NCBI GenBank assembly: GCA_027487315.1
Contig: JAIYDW010000114.1
Location: 1 to 64,000 of the forward strand
Reading direction: 5' to 3'
DNA length: 64,000 bases
From: Verrucomicrobiaceae bacterium
GTDB taxonomy: Bacteria > Verrucomicrobiota > Verrucomicrobiia > Verrucomicrobiales > Verrucomicrobiaceae
In this document: in pieces, positions 16,344 through 24,553 of the stretch
Layout of the letters: every line of letters starts with the position of its first letter
Position numbering within the stretch: the stretch's first letter is position 1
Notes under the pieces: generated by a model
The model's input: only the letters and a program-made list of their open reading frames with translations
Told to the model about the DNA's origin: nothing
Database searches by the model: none
Translations under genes and position numbers: made by a program

Positions 16344-19067
16344 TTAGTCAGCAAACTGGAACTCATTGCCGATGAGGAGCACCTGCGCGAGTTGGGCGAG
16401 CGGGCTCTGAGGTGCTGGCGCTGGCGTGGCAGGGGCGCTGTTCACGAAGCGCAGCGCCATCTCGGCCTCGTCCGGCTTTGGCCCGCGCAGCAGCACACGT
16501 TGATAAAGTGCCTGAATGGTGCGTGCGTCCACGCTACCTCCCGTGCTGGACTGGAGCGTGGCAGCGAGCTTGCCCGACTGCGCCTGAATGAAGGGCGAGT
16601 TGATGAGGAACAAGGCCTGCTGCGGCACGGTCGTGACGGAGCGCTGAGGGCTGTGAATGTCAGGGTTCGCAAAGTCAAACATGGCGGGCACGCTGGCCTG
16701 CACTTCGCGGTCAATGAAGAGGTAGAGGCTGCGGCGGGTGTCCACCTCCGGCGCGGCGAGTGGTGTGGCGCGACCACCTGCATTTGCGACATTCAGCGAG
16801 CCGCAGACGGCGAGTGTGGAGTCGCGCATCTGCTCGTAGTCGAGCCGCAGGCGGTTGAAGCGCGAGAGCAGGGCGTTTTCCGCGTCCTTCACGTCTTTGT
16901 CCGGTGTGCTGGCGCAACTCTGCTGATAGGTGCGTGAGCTCAGGATGAGGCGTTGCAGCTTCTTCAAGCTCCAGCCTTCCTGCATGAAGGTGGCGGCGAG
17001 GTAATCGAGCAGCTCCGCCTGTTCCGGCCTCGGTGTCTGCATGCCAAAGTCGCTTGGCAGGCTCACCAGGGGCTTGCCAAAGTGCAGCATCCACACGCGG
17101 TTCACCATCACGCGGGCAGTGAGAGGATTCTCCTTGCTGGTAATGCTCTGGGCCAGCTCCAGCCTGCCGCTGCCCTTCGAGAACTTCTGCCCACCAAACA
17201 TCGTCAGGAAGCCGCGCGGTGCGAGTGCTCCCTGACGTGCCGGATTGCCACGGATGAAGATGTTCACGTCCGCTGGCTGCGGCCGATCCTGCATGGTCAT
17301 GGCGCGAAGAGGTGCGCCGGGATCTTCGACAGCGAGCTTCTTGATCTCATTATCAATCTCCTGCATGCGCAGGCTGTCCTTCACGTTGAAAAACTGGTCG
17401 ATGACATCCGCAGGCACCGACATCGGCGACGTGGGAGTTTGCAGTAGTCCGCGCATTTCCAGCCACGGCGGATTCTCCGGCACGAGACCGCTGACGCAGG
17501 CGAGGAACACCTCCTGATAGAGCGCGGCCACTTCACCAAAGCTTTTCATTGGTGGCCGCTTGGCGAGCTCATTGCGCAGCACTTCATTGGCACCGCTCTC
17601 GGGTTTGGCGAGACGCTGGGCCAGTTCCGGTGCCTTCGCTGCGAATTCGGGCTCCAATAGCTTGGCAAACTCTGTCCACGCGAGCATCACAGGGTGCGGT
17701 TTCGGCACCAGCGCGTAGGTCGTGAGGAAGTCGCGCCACTTCGTCGCTACGCTCTCGCGAAACATCTCCGTGGCTGCAGTTGCCTTGAATGCGTCCGGCG
17801 TCATCGCAGTCGCACGCTGGGCAAAGAGCAGGTAGTCGCGCAATTTGTCCGGCTTGCGCAGCTCGCTGAAAACCTCCTCGCGGAACGCCTTCTTTTTCAC
17901 CTCTACCGCCGCCACCTTCTGCTTAAACGCCGCCGCTGCCGCAGCATCTGGTGCTTCGCCGATGATCGGAAACTCCGGCGGCACGACGCAACTATTCATT
18001 ACGCTGTAGAGCGCATAGTAGTCTGCCGTCGGCACCGGATCATATTTGTGATCATGGCAGCGTGCGCAGGACACGGTGAGGCCCATCAAGCCGCGTGAGA
18101 TCACATCAATGCGGTCATCAATCTGCAAGGTGCCATCGCCCACGAAGCTGTCATTCACGGTGAGAAAACCAAGCGCCGCCAGCGAACCCACCGGTTTGCC
18201 GGGAGCCTGCAAATGATCCGCCGCGATCTGCTCCGTGATGAACTGGTCATAGGGCAGATCATCGTTGAGCGCCTTCACCACCCAGTCGCGGTAGGTGTGC
18301 GCATTCGGGAGACGATTGTCCGCGCCTGGACCCGCGTAGCCCCAAGTATCCGCGTAGCGAGCCACATCCAGCCACATGCGTCCGATGCGCTCACCATAGC
18401 GCGGAGAAGCCAGCAGCTTGTCGATCAATGCCGCCGCCGCATTCGGCAGGCCAGCCGCTGCCGCTAGTTTAAACTGCTCCACCTCCTCATAACTCGGTGG
18501 CAGCCCCGTGAGGCTCAAATGCAGCCTCCGGCACAGCACCGCCGCATCCGCCGGTGGCGCGAAATCGAGGCCCGCCTTTGCCAGCTTCACAGCGACCAGC
18601 GCATCCACCGAAGTCGGCGTTGCAGGTTTGGCGATGGGCTTGAAGGCCCAATGCTCCTGCCACTTGGGCTTGCTCTGAGTCACCACCGCTTCCTTCGGCC
18701 ACGGCAGCCCCATCTTCACCCACTGCACCAGCGCCTCGATCTGCGCCGCTGCGAGCTGCGGTTTTTTCGTTGGCATCGGCTCCACACCCGGCGCATGACG
18801 CACGGATTTGATCAAAGAACTCCCCCCAGGATCACCCGCGATGACGACCTTGCCCGCATCCGTGCCACGCAGCACCGCCTCCCTCGAATCCAGCCGCAGC
18901 CCACTCCTCGCCTTCTCAGCGCCATGGCATGAGTAGCAATGCTCCGCGAGCACCGGCCGCACATGCTTCTCAAAAAACACAACCTGCTCCGGGCTGAACA
19001 CCACCTCCTGCGCCCCGACGCTTGTCGATGCGATTCCAATCAGGGTGATGGTAAGAAGAGATTTCAT
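16344..19067 (-). CDS. PSCyt1-DUF1549-DUF1553 multidomain secreted cytochrome protein
   Basis: A 907-residue exported protein with signal peptide at residues 1-19. The first domain is a planctomycete-type cytochrome c (PSCyt1): CYSCHG at residues 44-49 gives two Cys and the His for covalent haem, and PMPTKKPQL supplies a likely axial Met. DUF1549 follows (residues about 150-360, with GLPPSYEEV, RYGERIGRMWLDVARYADTWGY and CARCHDHKYDPV, a second CxxCH). DUF1553 is C-terminal (about 620-870: LARVMVNRVWMLHFGKPLV, SDFGMQ, LILSSRTYQQS, DRE, FDFANPDIHSPQRSVTTVPQQALFLIN). The family has no settled reaction; two haem sites suggest electron transfer in the periplasm. Its stop lies just before the DUF1501 start, the usual partnership. 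Confidence 0.94.
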   Translation of the reverse strand: MKSLLTITLIGIASTSVGAQEVVFSPEQVVFFEKHVRPVLAEHCYSCHGAEKARSGLRLDSREAVLRGTDAGKVVIAGDPGGSSLIKSVRHAPGVEPMPTKKPQLAAAQIEALVQWVKMGLPWPKEAVVTQSKPKWQEHWAFKPIAKPATPTSVDALVAVKLAKAGLDFAPPADAAVLCRRLHLSLTGLPPSYEEVEQFKLAAAAGLPNAAAALIDKLLASPRYGERIGRMWLDVARYADTWGYAGPGADNRLPNAHTYRDWVVKALNDDLPYDQFITEQIAADHLQAPGKPVGSLAALGFLTVNDSFVGDGTLQIDDRIDVISRGLMGLTVSCARCHDHKYDPVPTADYYALYSVMNSCVVPPEFPIIGEAPDAAAAAAFKQKVAAVEVKKKAFREEVFSELRKPDKLRDYLLFAQRATAMTPDAFKATAATEMFRESVATKWRDFLTTYALVPKPHPVMLAWTEFAKLLEPEFAAKAPELAQRLAKPESGANEVLRNELAKRPPMKSFGEVAALYQEVFLACVSGLVPENPPWLEMRGLLQTPTSPMSVPADVIDQFFNVKDSLRMQEIDNEIKKLAVEDPGAPLRAMTMQDRPQPADVNIFIRGNPARQGALAPRGFLTMFGGQKFSKGSGRLELAQSITSKENPLTARVMVNRVWMLHFGKPLVSLPSDFGMQTPRPEQAELLDYLAATFMQEGWSLKKLQRLILSSRTYQQSCASTPDKDVKDAENALLSRFNRLRLDYEQMRDSTLAVCGSLNVANAGGRATPLAAPEVDTRRSLYLFIDREVQASVPAMFDFANPDIHSPQRSVTTVPQQALFLINSPFIQAQSGKLAATLQSSTGGSVDARTIQALYQRVLLRGPKPDEAEMALRFVNSAPATPAPAPQSPLAQLAQVLLIGNEFQFAD

Positions 19068-19151
19068 GAGTGCGGTGTATTTATAAGCCGCTCGATGCAG
19101 AGTTTTAACGCCTGATCATGTGACAAAACGGTATTTCATCAAAAGCAGCCA

Positions 19152-20099
19152 TCAGCGGCTTTGCACTTCCACGCGAATGTCGCGCAACACCAGGCCGAGC
19201 TTTCCACGACTTCCGGCTGGCGCATAGACCTCGGGGTTGATGTTGAAATGGATGAGACGGAGATCGGCGACGTTGTCGGAGACGGCGGCTGTGTCCGGAA
19301 ACTTTACTCGCATGGCTTGAATGGCGTTTCTCAGTTCAGCGGCCGTTACGCGGACGTCATAGTGCCGATACTCTGCAAACGGCTGCGAGGTGAAAAGAGC
19401 CGAATCTTTGCCTGGATGAATCCACTGGCTCTTCTTGTTCAGCGCCGAGTAGAGAATGGGAATCTGCGTGCCACCCTCCCAGCCATCGAAATGCACCGTA
19501 TCGGGGAACTGGCTCTCCGGACGCAGATCAAAGAGATTGGCGGCGAGCCAGAACTGCTTTTGCGAGCGTGTGTCGAGGAAGAGGAAGTTCGCGGTGATGT
19601 AAGGCTGCGCCTCTCCCTCGCGAGAAGCCGTGGGCACTTTCATGTCGAAGCTCATCACCAGCTCCGCGCTTACTTTGGCAAACGGCATCGGCGCTTTCGC
19701 GAAGTCCCACCACCAATACGCTGGTGTGATCGGCAGTAGCGAGCCGAGTGCAGGCCGTGGATGATCCGAATCAATCCAGATGCCGATCTCCCGTCCATGC
19801 ACCTGCACGGCGGTGCTGTTTTCTGCTGCCATCGGTCCGAATTGAAAGACTGCGGGCGCATTCACACCTGTGAATGCACCTGCATCCCACGCCTGCGACA
19901 CGATGGGCGTGGTCTTGCCGTAGTTCCCAATGCGCACATAAAACGTATCGCTGTCTGGATGCACCTCACCGATCACGCACGCGGCGGCGGCCTTGGCGTC
20001 GGTGAGTTCGGGCTGGTTGAAGATCGTGATCGAGCTTGGCTCACAGGCGAATGACGCGATGAGGATGCCTTGCGAGAGGAACAGCAGAATGAGTTTCAA
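19152..20099 (-). CDS. secreted protein of unknown family (paralogue of 29237-30193)
   Basis: A 315-residue protein with a signal peptide (LILLFLSQGILIASFA) and a beta-rich body. I know no family for it. Recognisable segments are GNYGKTTPIVSQAWDAGAFT, IGIWIDSDHPRPALGSLLPI and YWWWDFAKAPMPFAK near the middle, then DGWEGGTQIPILYSALN and the tail RLIHFNINPEVYAPAGSRGK. A close paralogue lies at 29237-30193, which shows this is a conserved family in the organism. The composition (Trp and Asp rich, beta strands) would suit a jelly-roll or carbohydrate-binding fold, but this is inference. It lies 84 bases upstream of the PSCyt1 gene and 107 bases downstream of the beta-helix gene. Confidence 0.75.
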   Translation of the reverse strand: MKLILLFLSQGILIASFACEPSSITIFNQPELTDAKAAAACVIGEVHPDSDTFYVRIGNYGKTTPIVSQAWDAGAFTGVNAPAVFQFGPMAAENSTAVQVHGREIGIWIDSDHPRPALGSLLPITPAYWWWDFAKAPMPFAKVSAELVMSFDMKVPTASREGEAQPYITANFLFLDTRSQKQFWLAANLFDLRPESQFPDTVHFDGWEGGTQIPILYSALNKKSQWIHPGKDSALFTSQPFAEYRHYDVRVTAAELRNAIQAMRVKFPDTAAVSDNVADLRLIHFNINPEVYAPAGSRGKLGLVLRDIRVEVQSR

Positions 20100-20138
20100 A
20101 ATTGGGTGAGGGGATGGGAGTTGGCCGCTTTGAAAGCA

Positions 20139-20198
20139 TCAGGCTTTCGGGAAAACCGCTAGGGCGAGGAGCAGCAGAGACAGCACGAGGACGATCAT
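20139..20198 (-). CDS. possible 19-residue hydrophobic microprotein
   Basis: Eight bases after the stop of the beta-helix gene, an ATG opens a 20-codon frame that encodes MIVLVLSLLLLALAVFPKA and a TGA. It would be a single membrane-spanning peptide. The stop overlaps a 6-bp inverted repeat (20132-20148). No clear ribosome site is seen apart from the proximity to the upstream stop. It may be chance; conservation in relatives would decide. Confidence 0.25.
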   Translation of the reverse strand: MIVLVLSLLLLALAVFPKA

Positions 20199-20206
20199 GG
20201 CGAAAT

Positions 20207-21970
20207 CTACTTGGCGGGTGGGGTGTTGGCTAACCACTCGCCTGTATTTGCGTTGAAAATCTTCTCCCCCGCATCCGCTGCCCGCACTTCCACGCTGCTG
20301 ACCTGGACGCCGAGCGTGCGCAGGTCGCTGGACTTGGGGTCGAGCTGTTGGGGCACCCAGCCGTGGCTGCGGAGTTCGAGTTCAATGTGATCCTGCGTCG
20401 TTGCGGGTAGCGCCGCAGTCAGCGTGTCGCCAGCCGTGAGCGGAGCCATTTGCGTTGCCTCAAGATACAGGCCCGCGGTGGGGTCGATCGTTTGGGGAAG
20501 AAAGTTACCCTTGATGGTGATCGTGCAAGGTTTGCCAGGGATAACAGGCAGGCGCAGACGTGCACTCACGCCGGTCCAGCGTGCTGTCAGCTCGGAGATT
20601 TGCCATGCACCCAATAGATAGCTGCGGTCGCCGGGCTGGCCGACGTGGATGCGGTAATGTGCGAGTGCTGCGTTCGTCCACTCGATCACGGGCGGCTCCT
20701 CGTTCAGCGCGCTCTGTGTGCGCCGACCGGCTTGGTTTTCGATGCGAAAGCCGCCCGACGCTTGGTTCCCATTGAGGATGGCTGACACAACCTTGCCGCC
20801 GATTTTCACGTTCGTGCTGCCGTCAACGAAAGTGCAACCCTGCACGATGGCCTTGCCCGCATCGAGTTGAATGGCGGGCGAGCCGAGATTGCCAATGTCC
20901 CAGTTCACGAAGTTGCAAGCGCTGGCAGTGAATTGTCCGGCGGTGCTACGCATCCACACGCAACGGTCGATTGGCCCCCAGAACGCGCAGTTAGCGAGGC
21001 TCACCTTGCCCATCACTTGCGGTGCGATTTCTAAGCACACAGAATCCGTGCTACCCCAGCGCCCGACGAACTCGCCATTGGTGATAAGCAAGCCCGCTGG
21101 CTGCGCCTGCTCGACGACGACCGCGCGCTGGCATGAGTCCGCGCCGAGGCCGCTGAAGTTGCCATTTGCGCTGCCTTCCTTCGATTCGGAGAACTTGTAG
21201 CCGATGCCGTAACCGAAGCAGAACGTGTTCAAAACGTAGTGCCAGTCGGTGCGGGCAAAATCAAAGGCGATGCCGTTTAAGTTCACCCACTTGCAATACG
21301 GATCATTTGGGTTGTAGGCGATGCCGAAGGGCCAGAAGTGGACGTTCTCGATGTGGCCAATGTCGAGGCAGTAATCCACATAGATGCCGCGCGAGGATGG
21401 ATAGCCGGTGACATTGCGCACGATGTGCCGTGGCGCATTGATGAGGCGGATGCCCACATACGGATTGAGCAGCAGGCACTCGCTGACGCCGACATTGATC
21501 GTGCCCACCGCATCCACACACGGTGGATACGGCACTGGCGGCACGTCCGTCTGCTTCCATTCCGGGTAAGTGATGATGAAGCCAGCGATGGCAGCATTGT
21601 CGCCCGCGAGATTGATAAACGGCAGCCCTTCCGCCGAGCCACGGCCCGCCATTGCTTCCAATACCGATCCCGTCAACGGCGCAGTCCTCGGCGACTTCAC
21701 CGTCGGCGGCACACGATAGATGCCTTGCAGCGTCACGTTCGCCGGAATGTTCAAGTTTCCCGCGATCCGAAACGATCCCGCAGGCACCGTCACCACGCCG
21801 CCGCCGGCCTTGCCCGTTTCATCGAGCAAGCGCTGAAAAATGGCGGTGTTGTCTGTGGCGCCGTCTGGCTTTGCGCCAGCGGTGATGACATCCCGGCTTG
21901 TGGGCGTGGTTTGTGAAAAAGCGCTGGTGGTGAGAAGGTAGGCGAGGAGGAGGATAGGCTTGGTTTGCAT
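20207..21970 (-). CDS. parallel beta-helix protein, pectate-lyase-3 type
   Basis: A 587-residue secreted protein with signal peptide MQTKPILLLAYLLTTSAFSQ. Residues 27-100 match the start of the pectate lyase superfamily 3 domain (DVITAGAKPDGATDNTAIFQ, then AGGGVVTVPAGSFRIAGNL and NVTLQGIYR). The body has the short Asn/Gly/Ile repeats of a right-handed beta-helix up to about residue 410. A C-terminal beta domain follows (residues 420-580, WTGVSARLRLPVIPGKPCTI). The family covers polygalacturonases, rhamnogalacturonan hydrolases and lyases; activity and substrate are unknown here. It is a clear paralogue of the 23068-24417 product. It lies 36 bases downstream of the TIM-barrel-like gene in the same direction. 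Confidence 0.85.
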   Translation of the reverse strand: MQTKPILLLAYLLTTSAFSQTTPTSRDVITAGAKPDGATDNTAIFQRLLDETGKAGGGVVTVPAGSFRIAGNLNIPANVTLQGIYRVPPTVKSPRTAPLTGSVLEAMAGRGSAEGLPFINLAGDNAAIAGFIITYPEWKQTDVPPVPYPPCVDAVGTINVGVSECLLLNPYVGIRLINAPRHIVRNVTGYPSSRGIYVDYCLDIGHIENVHFWPFGIAYNPNDPYCKWVNLNGIAFDFARTDWHYVLNTFCFGYGIGYKFSESKEGSANGNFSGLGADSCQRAVVVEQAQPAGLLITNGEFVGRWGSTDSVCLEIAPQVMGKVSLANCAFWGPIDRCVWMRSTAGQFTASACNFVNWDIGNLGSPAIQLDAGKAIVQGCTFVDGSTNVKIGGKVVSAILNGNQASGGFRIENQAGRRTQSALNEEPPVIEWTNAALAHYRIHVGQPGDRSYLLGAWQISELTARWTGVSARLRLPVIPGKPCTITIKGNFLPQTIDPTAGLYLEATQMAPLTAGDTLTAALPATTQDHIELELRSHGWVPQQLDPKSSDLRTLGVQVSSVEVRAADAGEKIFNANTGEWLANTPPAK

Positions 21971-22006
21971 TGGGCAAATGAGTCGGGTTAACGCAGGAAT
22001 TGAGGC

Positions 22007-23071
22007 TTATGGCTTGTTTGTCGGTGACAGCGCTGACTGCAAGAAGGCGCTCAACTGCTTCAAGCTCTCTTTTGCCTCGCCGGTCTGGGTGCCAGCAGGG
22101 ACTTGGTTTGAATCGCCGAGTGCAAAGGTGCCAGTCGGGAGGTTGAAGAAATACCACGCAGGTTCGAACTGGATCAGGCGGCAGTTTTTAGACAGGGCGC
22201 TCTGTGTCCAGGCGATGATCTCCTCAGGCTTCGTGTCCATGTAAGTAAAATTGTGCAGCCAGCTTTGGTTCGAGAGGCCGTAGCCTGAGGCTCCGTCTTT
22301 TGGGAAGGATTCGACGGCGGTGTGCCAGGTGCTGAGGCGTGGGATGGAGGCTTCGTTGGGCTCGTTGTTATTGTAGGTCACGGTGACGACGCCGGGATAC
22401 TTCCGCAGCAGGGCTTTGACCTGATCGGTGTAGTTCGGCATCTCCTTGTCCCACGGCGAAAATGGCATCCAGCCGAAGTCGGCCCACTGCACGAACATCT
22501 CGTGCTCTTTGGCGAAACGGATAAAACCCTCCGCGAGGTCAGGGCGGAAGAAGGTGTCGGCAGGCAGGATGTCGCCCGGGCGCTTCAGTTCCGGGTTCGT
22601 CGTCTTCATCGCCCGGATGCCGTAGTCCTGACCGAAGATCTCCATGAATCGCAAACCTACCAGCGACGCGCCATACGACTCCTTGAAGGCCGCGAGTTGC
22701 TCCACGGAGATGGATTGCCCATGACTCGAATCAAACGGCGCATTCGCCGGGCCATTCGCACCAAGCGTGAAGCTGTCTGAGGAATACACATCGAGCACAA
22801 ACGGCATCTTCTGCGCCACCAATGCATCCAGCATGAGCTTCAAGTGTTGCTTGTCTCTGATCATCGGGTTCAGCAGCACGCTGACTTCATACTGCGCCCG
22901 CAACGGCTCCAGAGCGGCCACCATTCGGTTCAGTGCTTCCACATTGCCATTTGATGCGATGCCGTTGCCGAAACCTTGGTCGATGGAGAAAACGAGGCGG
23001 GTTTTCAGTTCGGCGGCTAATGCCTGGCCGGTAAGAAGCATCAGGAGAGTGATGGCAAGGATGAGTTTCAT
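22007..23071 (-). CDS. secreted TIM-barrel-like protein, putative glycoside hydrolase
   Basis: A 354-residue protein with signal peptide MKLILAITLLMLLTGQALAA. It has alternating strand and helix segments with strand-end acids that suggest a TIM barrel (MPFVLDVYSSDS, SLVGLRFMEIFGQDYG, MFVQWADFGWMPFSPWD, VVTVTYNNNEPNEASIP, LIQFEPAWYFFNL). I do not recognise an established glycoside hydrolase family. GH98-like or other retaining enzymes are possible but unproven. The ATG overlaps the stop of the upstream beta-helix gene (23068-23071), so it is coupled with it, and the second beta-helix gene follows 36 bases downstream. The three therefore form a compact unit, presumably attacking the same polysaccharide. 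Confidence 0.7.
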   Translation of the reverse strand: MKLILAITLLMLLTGQALAAELKTRLVFSIDQGFGNGIASNGNVEALNRMVAALEPLRAQYEVSVLLNPMIRDKQHLKLMLDALVAQKMPFVLDVYSSDSFTLGANGPANAPFDSSHGQSISVEQLAAFKESYGASLVGLRFMEIFGQDYGIRAMKTTNPELKRPGDILPADTFFRPDLAEGFIRFAKEHEMFVQWADFGWMPFSPWDKEMPNYTDQVKALLRKYPGVVTVTYNNNEPNEASIPRLSTWHTAVESFPKDGASGYGLSNQSWLHNFTYMDTKPEEIIAWTQSALSKNCRLIQFEPAWYFFNLPTGTFALGDSNQVPAGTQTGEAKESLKQLSAFLQSALSPTNKP

Positions 23072-24417
23072 GATTCGCTGAGATTATCCCGCACCACGGT
23101 CTTGCCCTTTGCCTTGTTGATCACCATAAAGGCGGAGCGTGAGGTGTTGTCGCTGATGTTGGCGGAGAGGACGGATTCGTCGAGCAGCACATGATCGCGG
23201 GCGGCGTGGCCGTCGATGAAGTCGCAGCCGCGCACTTGGAGGCGACCGGACTTGGCGTGGATGAGAGTGCGGAGGGTGTTGCGTGGGTCGATGCAGTGGA
23301 TGTGGCAGTCGGTGAAGCTGACTTTGCCGCCGCCTTCGATGCGGGCGAGGGCGATGCCGTTCGCGGCCCACATGCTGCCGAACATGGCGCAGGCGGTGAA
23401 GGTGAGTGGAGCGTTGTTGGTGGCCTCGACGATGATGTCGCCGTAGATCTGCGAGTTCACAAAGCGGGTGCCCGCATGGCCGAGCATCTCCACGACATGC
23501 ACGGCCCGATTGCAGCCATCCGCTCCGCCGCCGGTGATCTGTGCGTTGCCGCCACCCTGATAAGCAGGGGCGGCGCTGGTGCAGGCGATGAATTGGAATC
23601 CGGTCTCGTAATCAATGCAGAAACAGTTCGTCAAATGTTGCCAGTCGGAGCGGCCGATGATGAAGGCTTTGCCCTCCTTTCGCCGAAACTCCGCCGCCGC
23701 TCCCGTGGCTCCCCAGAAGGGCCAGAAGTGGACGTTTTCCACACGCCCCACGTCGATACAGTGGTCGATGAAAAGTCCGCGATACAGCGGTGCGCCATTG
23801 AGATTGCGGATGAAGTGCCTGCCAGTGTGCCGCCCGCCGAAATCGACCGCCTGATAGGGATTCACGAGCAGCACGTCGATGATGGAGCAGTTGTCCGAGC
23901 CAGTGAGCAGCGAGCTGATCGTCCAAGGATAGGCGATGGGAGGATTCGTGTCCGTTTGATCGGGATAAAACACGGAGATGCCTTTGAGCGTCGCGTTGTA
24001 ATCGAGCTGGATGAACGGAGTGCCGCCCGCGTCGCCCTTGCCACTGAAGGCGAGCAACACCGAGCCATTCGGAGCGCTTTTACCAAGTGACTCCGCCGTC
24101 CAAGGAATCGTCGGCGGCGCGGTGAAGATGCCCTCCAGCGTGACGTTGCGCCTGAGGATCAGCGTGCCATTGAGCCGATACGTCCCCGCAGGCACAAACA
24201 CGATACCGCCACCGCTCGCCGAAGCCGCATCCATCGCTGCCTGAAACGCTGCGGTGTCATCGGTCGTCTGATCCGCTTTCGCCCCAAACGCCCGGACATT
24301 GAGCCGGTGTTCATCGCTTGATGAAATCTTTGATTCCGCCGCGAGTGACGTGCCGAGCATGGCGAGTCCAGCGGTGGTGAAGGCAGTGCGGCGGGTGATA
24401 GGGGAAGCGCATTTCAT
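23068..24417 (-). CDS. parallel beta-helix protein, pectate-lyase-3 type (paralogue)
   Basis: A 449-residue exported protein. The N-terminus TRRTAFTTAGLAMLGTSLAA looks like a twin-arginine-type signal. Residues 35-110 carry the pectate lyase 3 opening (NVRAFGAKADQTTDDTAAFQ, SGGGIVFVPAGTYRLNGTL and NVTLEGIFTAPP). The rest is a beta-helix with short repeats. It aligns by eye with the 20207-21970 product through the helix (VENVHFWPFW versus IENVHFWPFG) but lacks its C-terminal beta domain. Such paralogue pairs suggest related but distinct substrates or linkage positions. It lies upstream of, and overlaps by four bases, the TIM-barrel-like gene. Confidence 0.85.
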   Translation of the reverse strand: MKCASPITRRTAFTTAGLAMLGTSLAAESKISSSDEHRLNVRAFGAKADQTTDDTAAFQAAMDAASASGGGIVFVPAGTYRLNGTLILRRNVTLEGIFTAPPTIPWTAESLGKSAPNGSVLLAFSGKGDAGGTPFIQLDYNATLKGISVFYPDQTDTNPPIAYPWTISSLLTGSDNCSIIDVLLVNPYQAVDFGGRHTGRHFIRNLNGAPLYRGLFIDHCIDVGRVENVHFWPFWGATGAAAEFRRKEGKAFIIGRSDWQHLTNCFCIDYETGFQFIACTSAAPAYQGGGNAQITGGGADGCNRAVHVVEMLGHAGTRFVNSQIYGDIIVEATNNAPLTFTACAMFGSMWAANGIALARIEGGGKVSFTDCHIHCIDPRNTLRTLIHAKSGRLQVRGCDFIDGHAARDHVLLDESVLSANISDNTSRSAFMVINKAKGKTVVRDNLSES

Positions 24418-24553
24418 GGTTAGAAAATCGAGGACTTGGTTGAGTTTGCCTGCAACTCGATGTTTACGGCTTCAGTGTGCACAGCGTGACACTGAATGAA
24501 GCTTTGGTTGAGGTGGCCCAAAGGAATCAGCGCGTTTTGCCGGTAGAGCGTCT

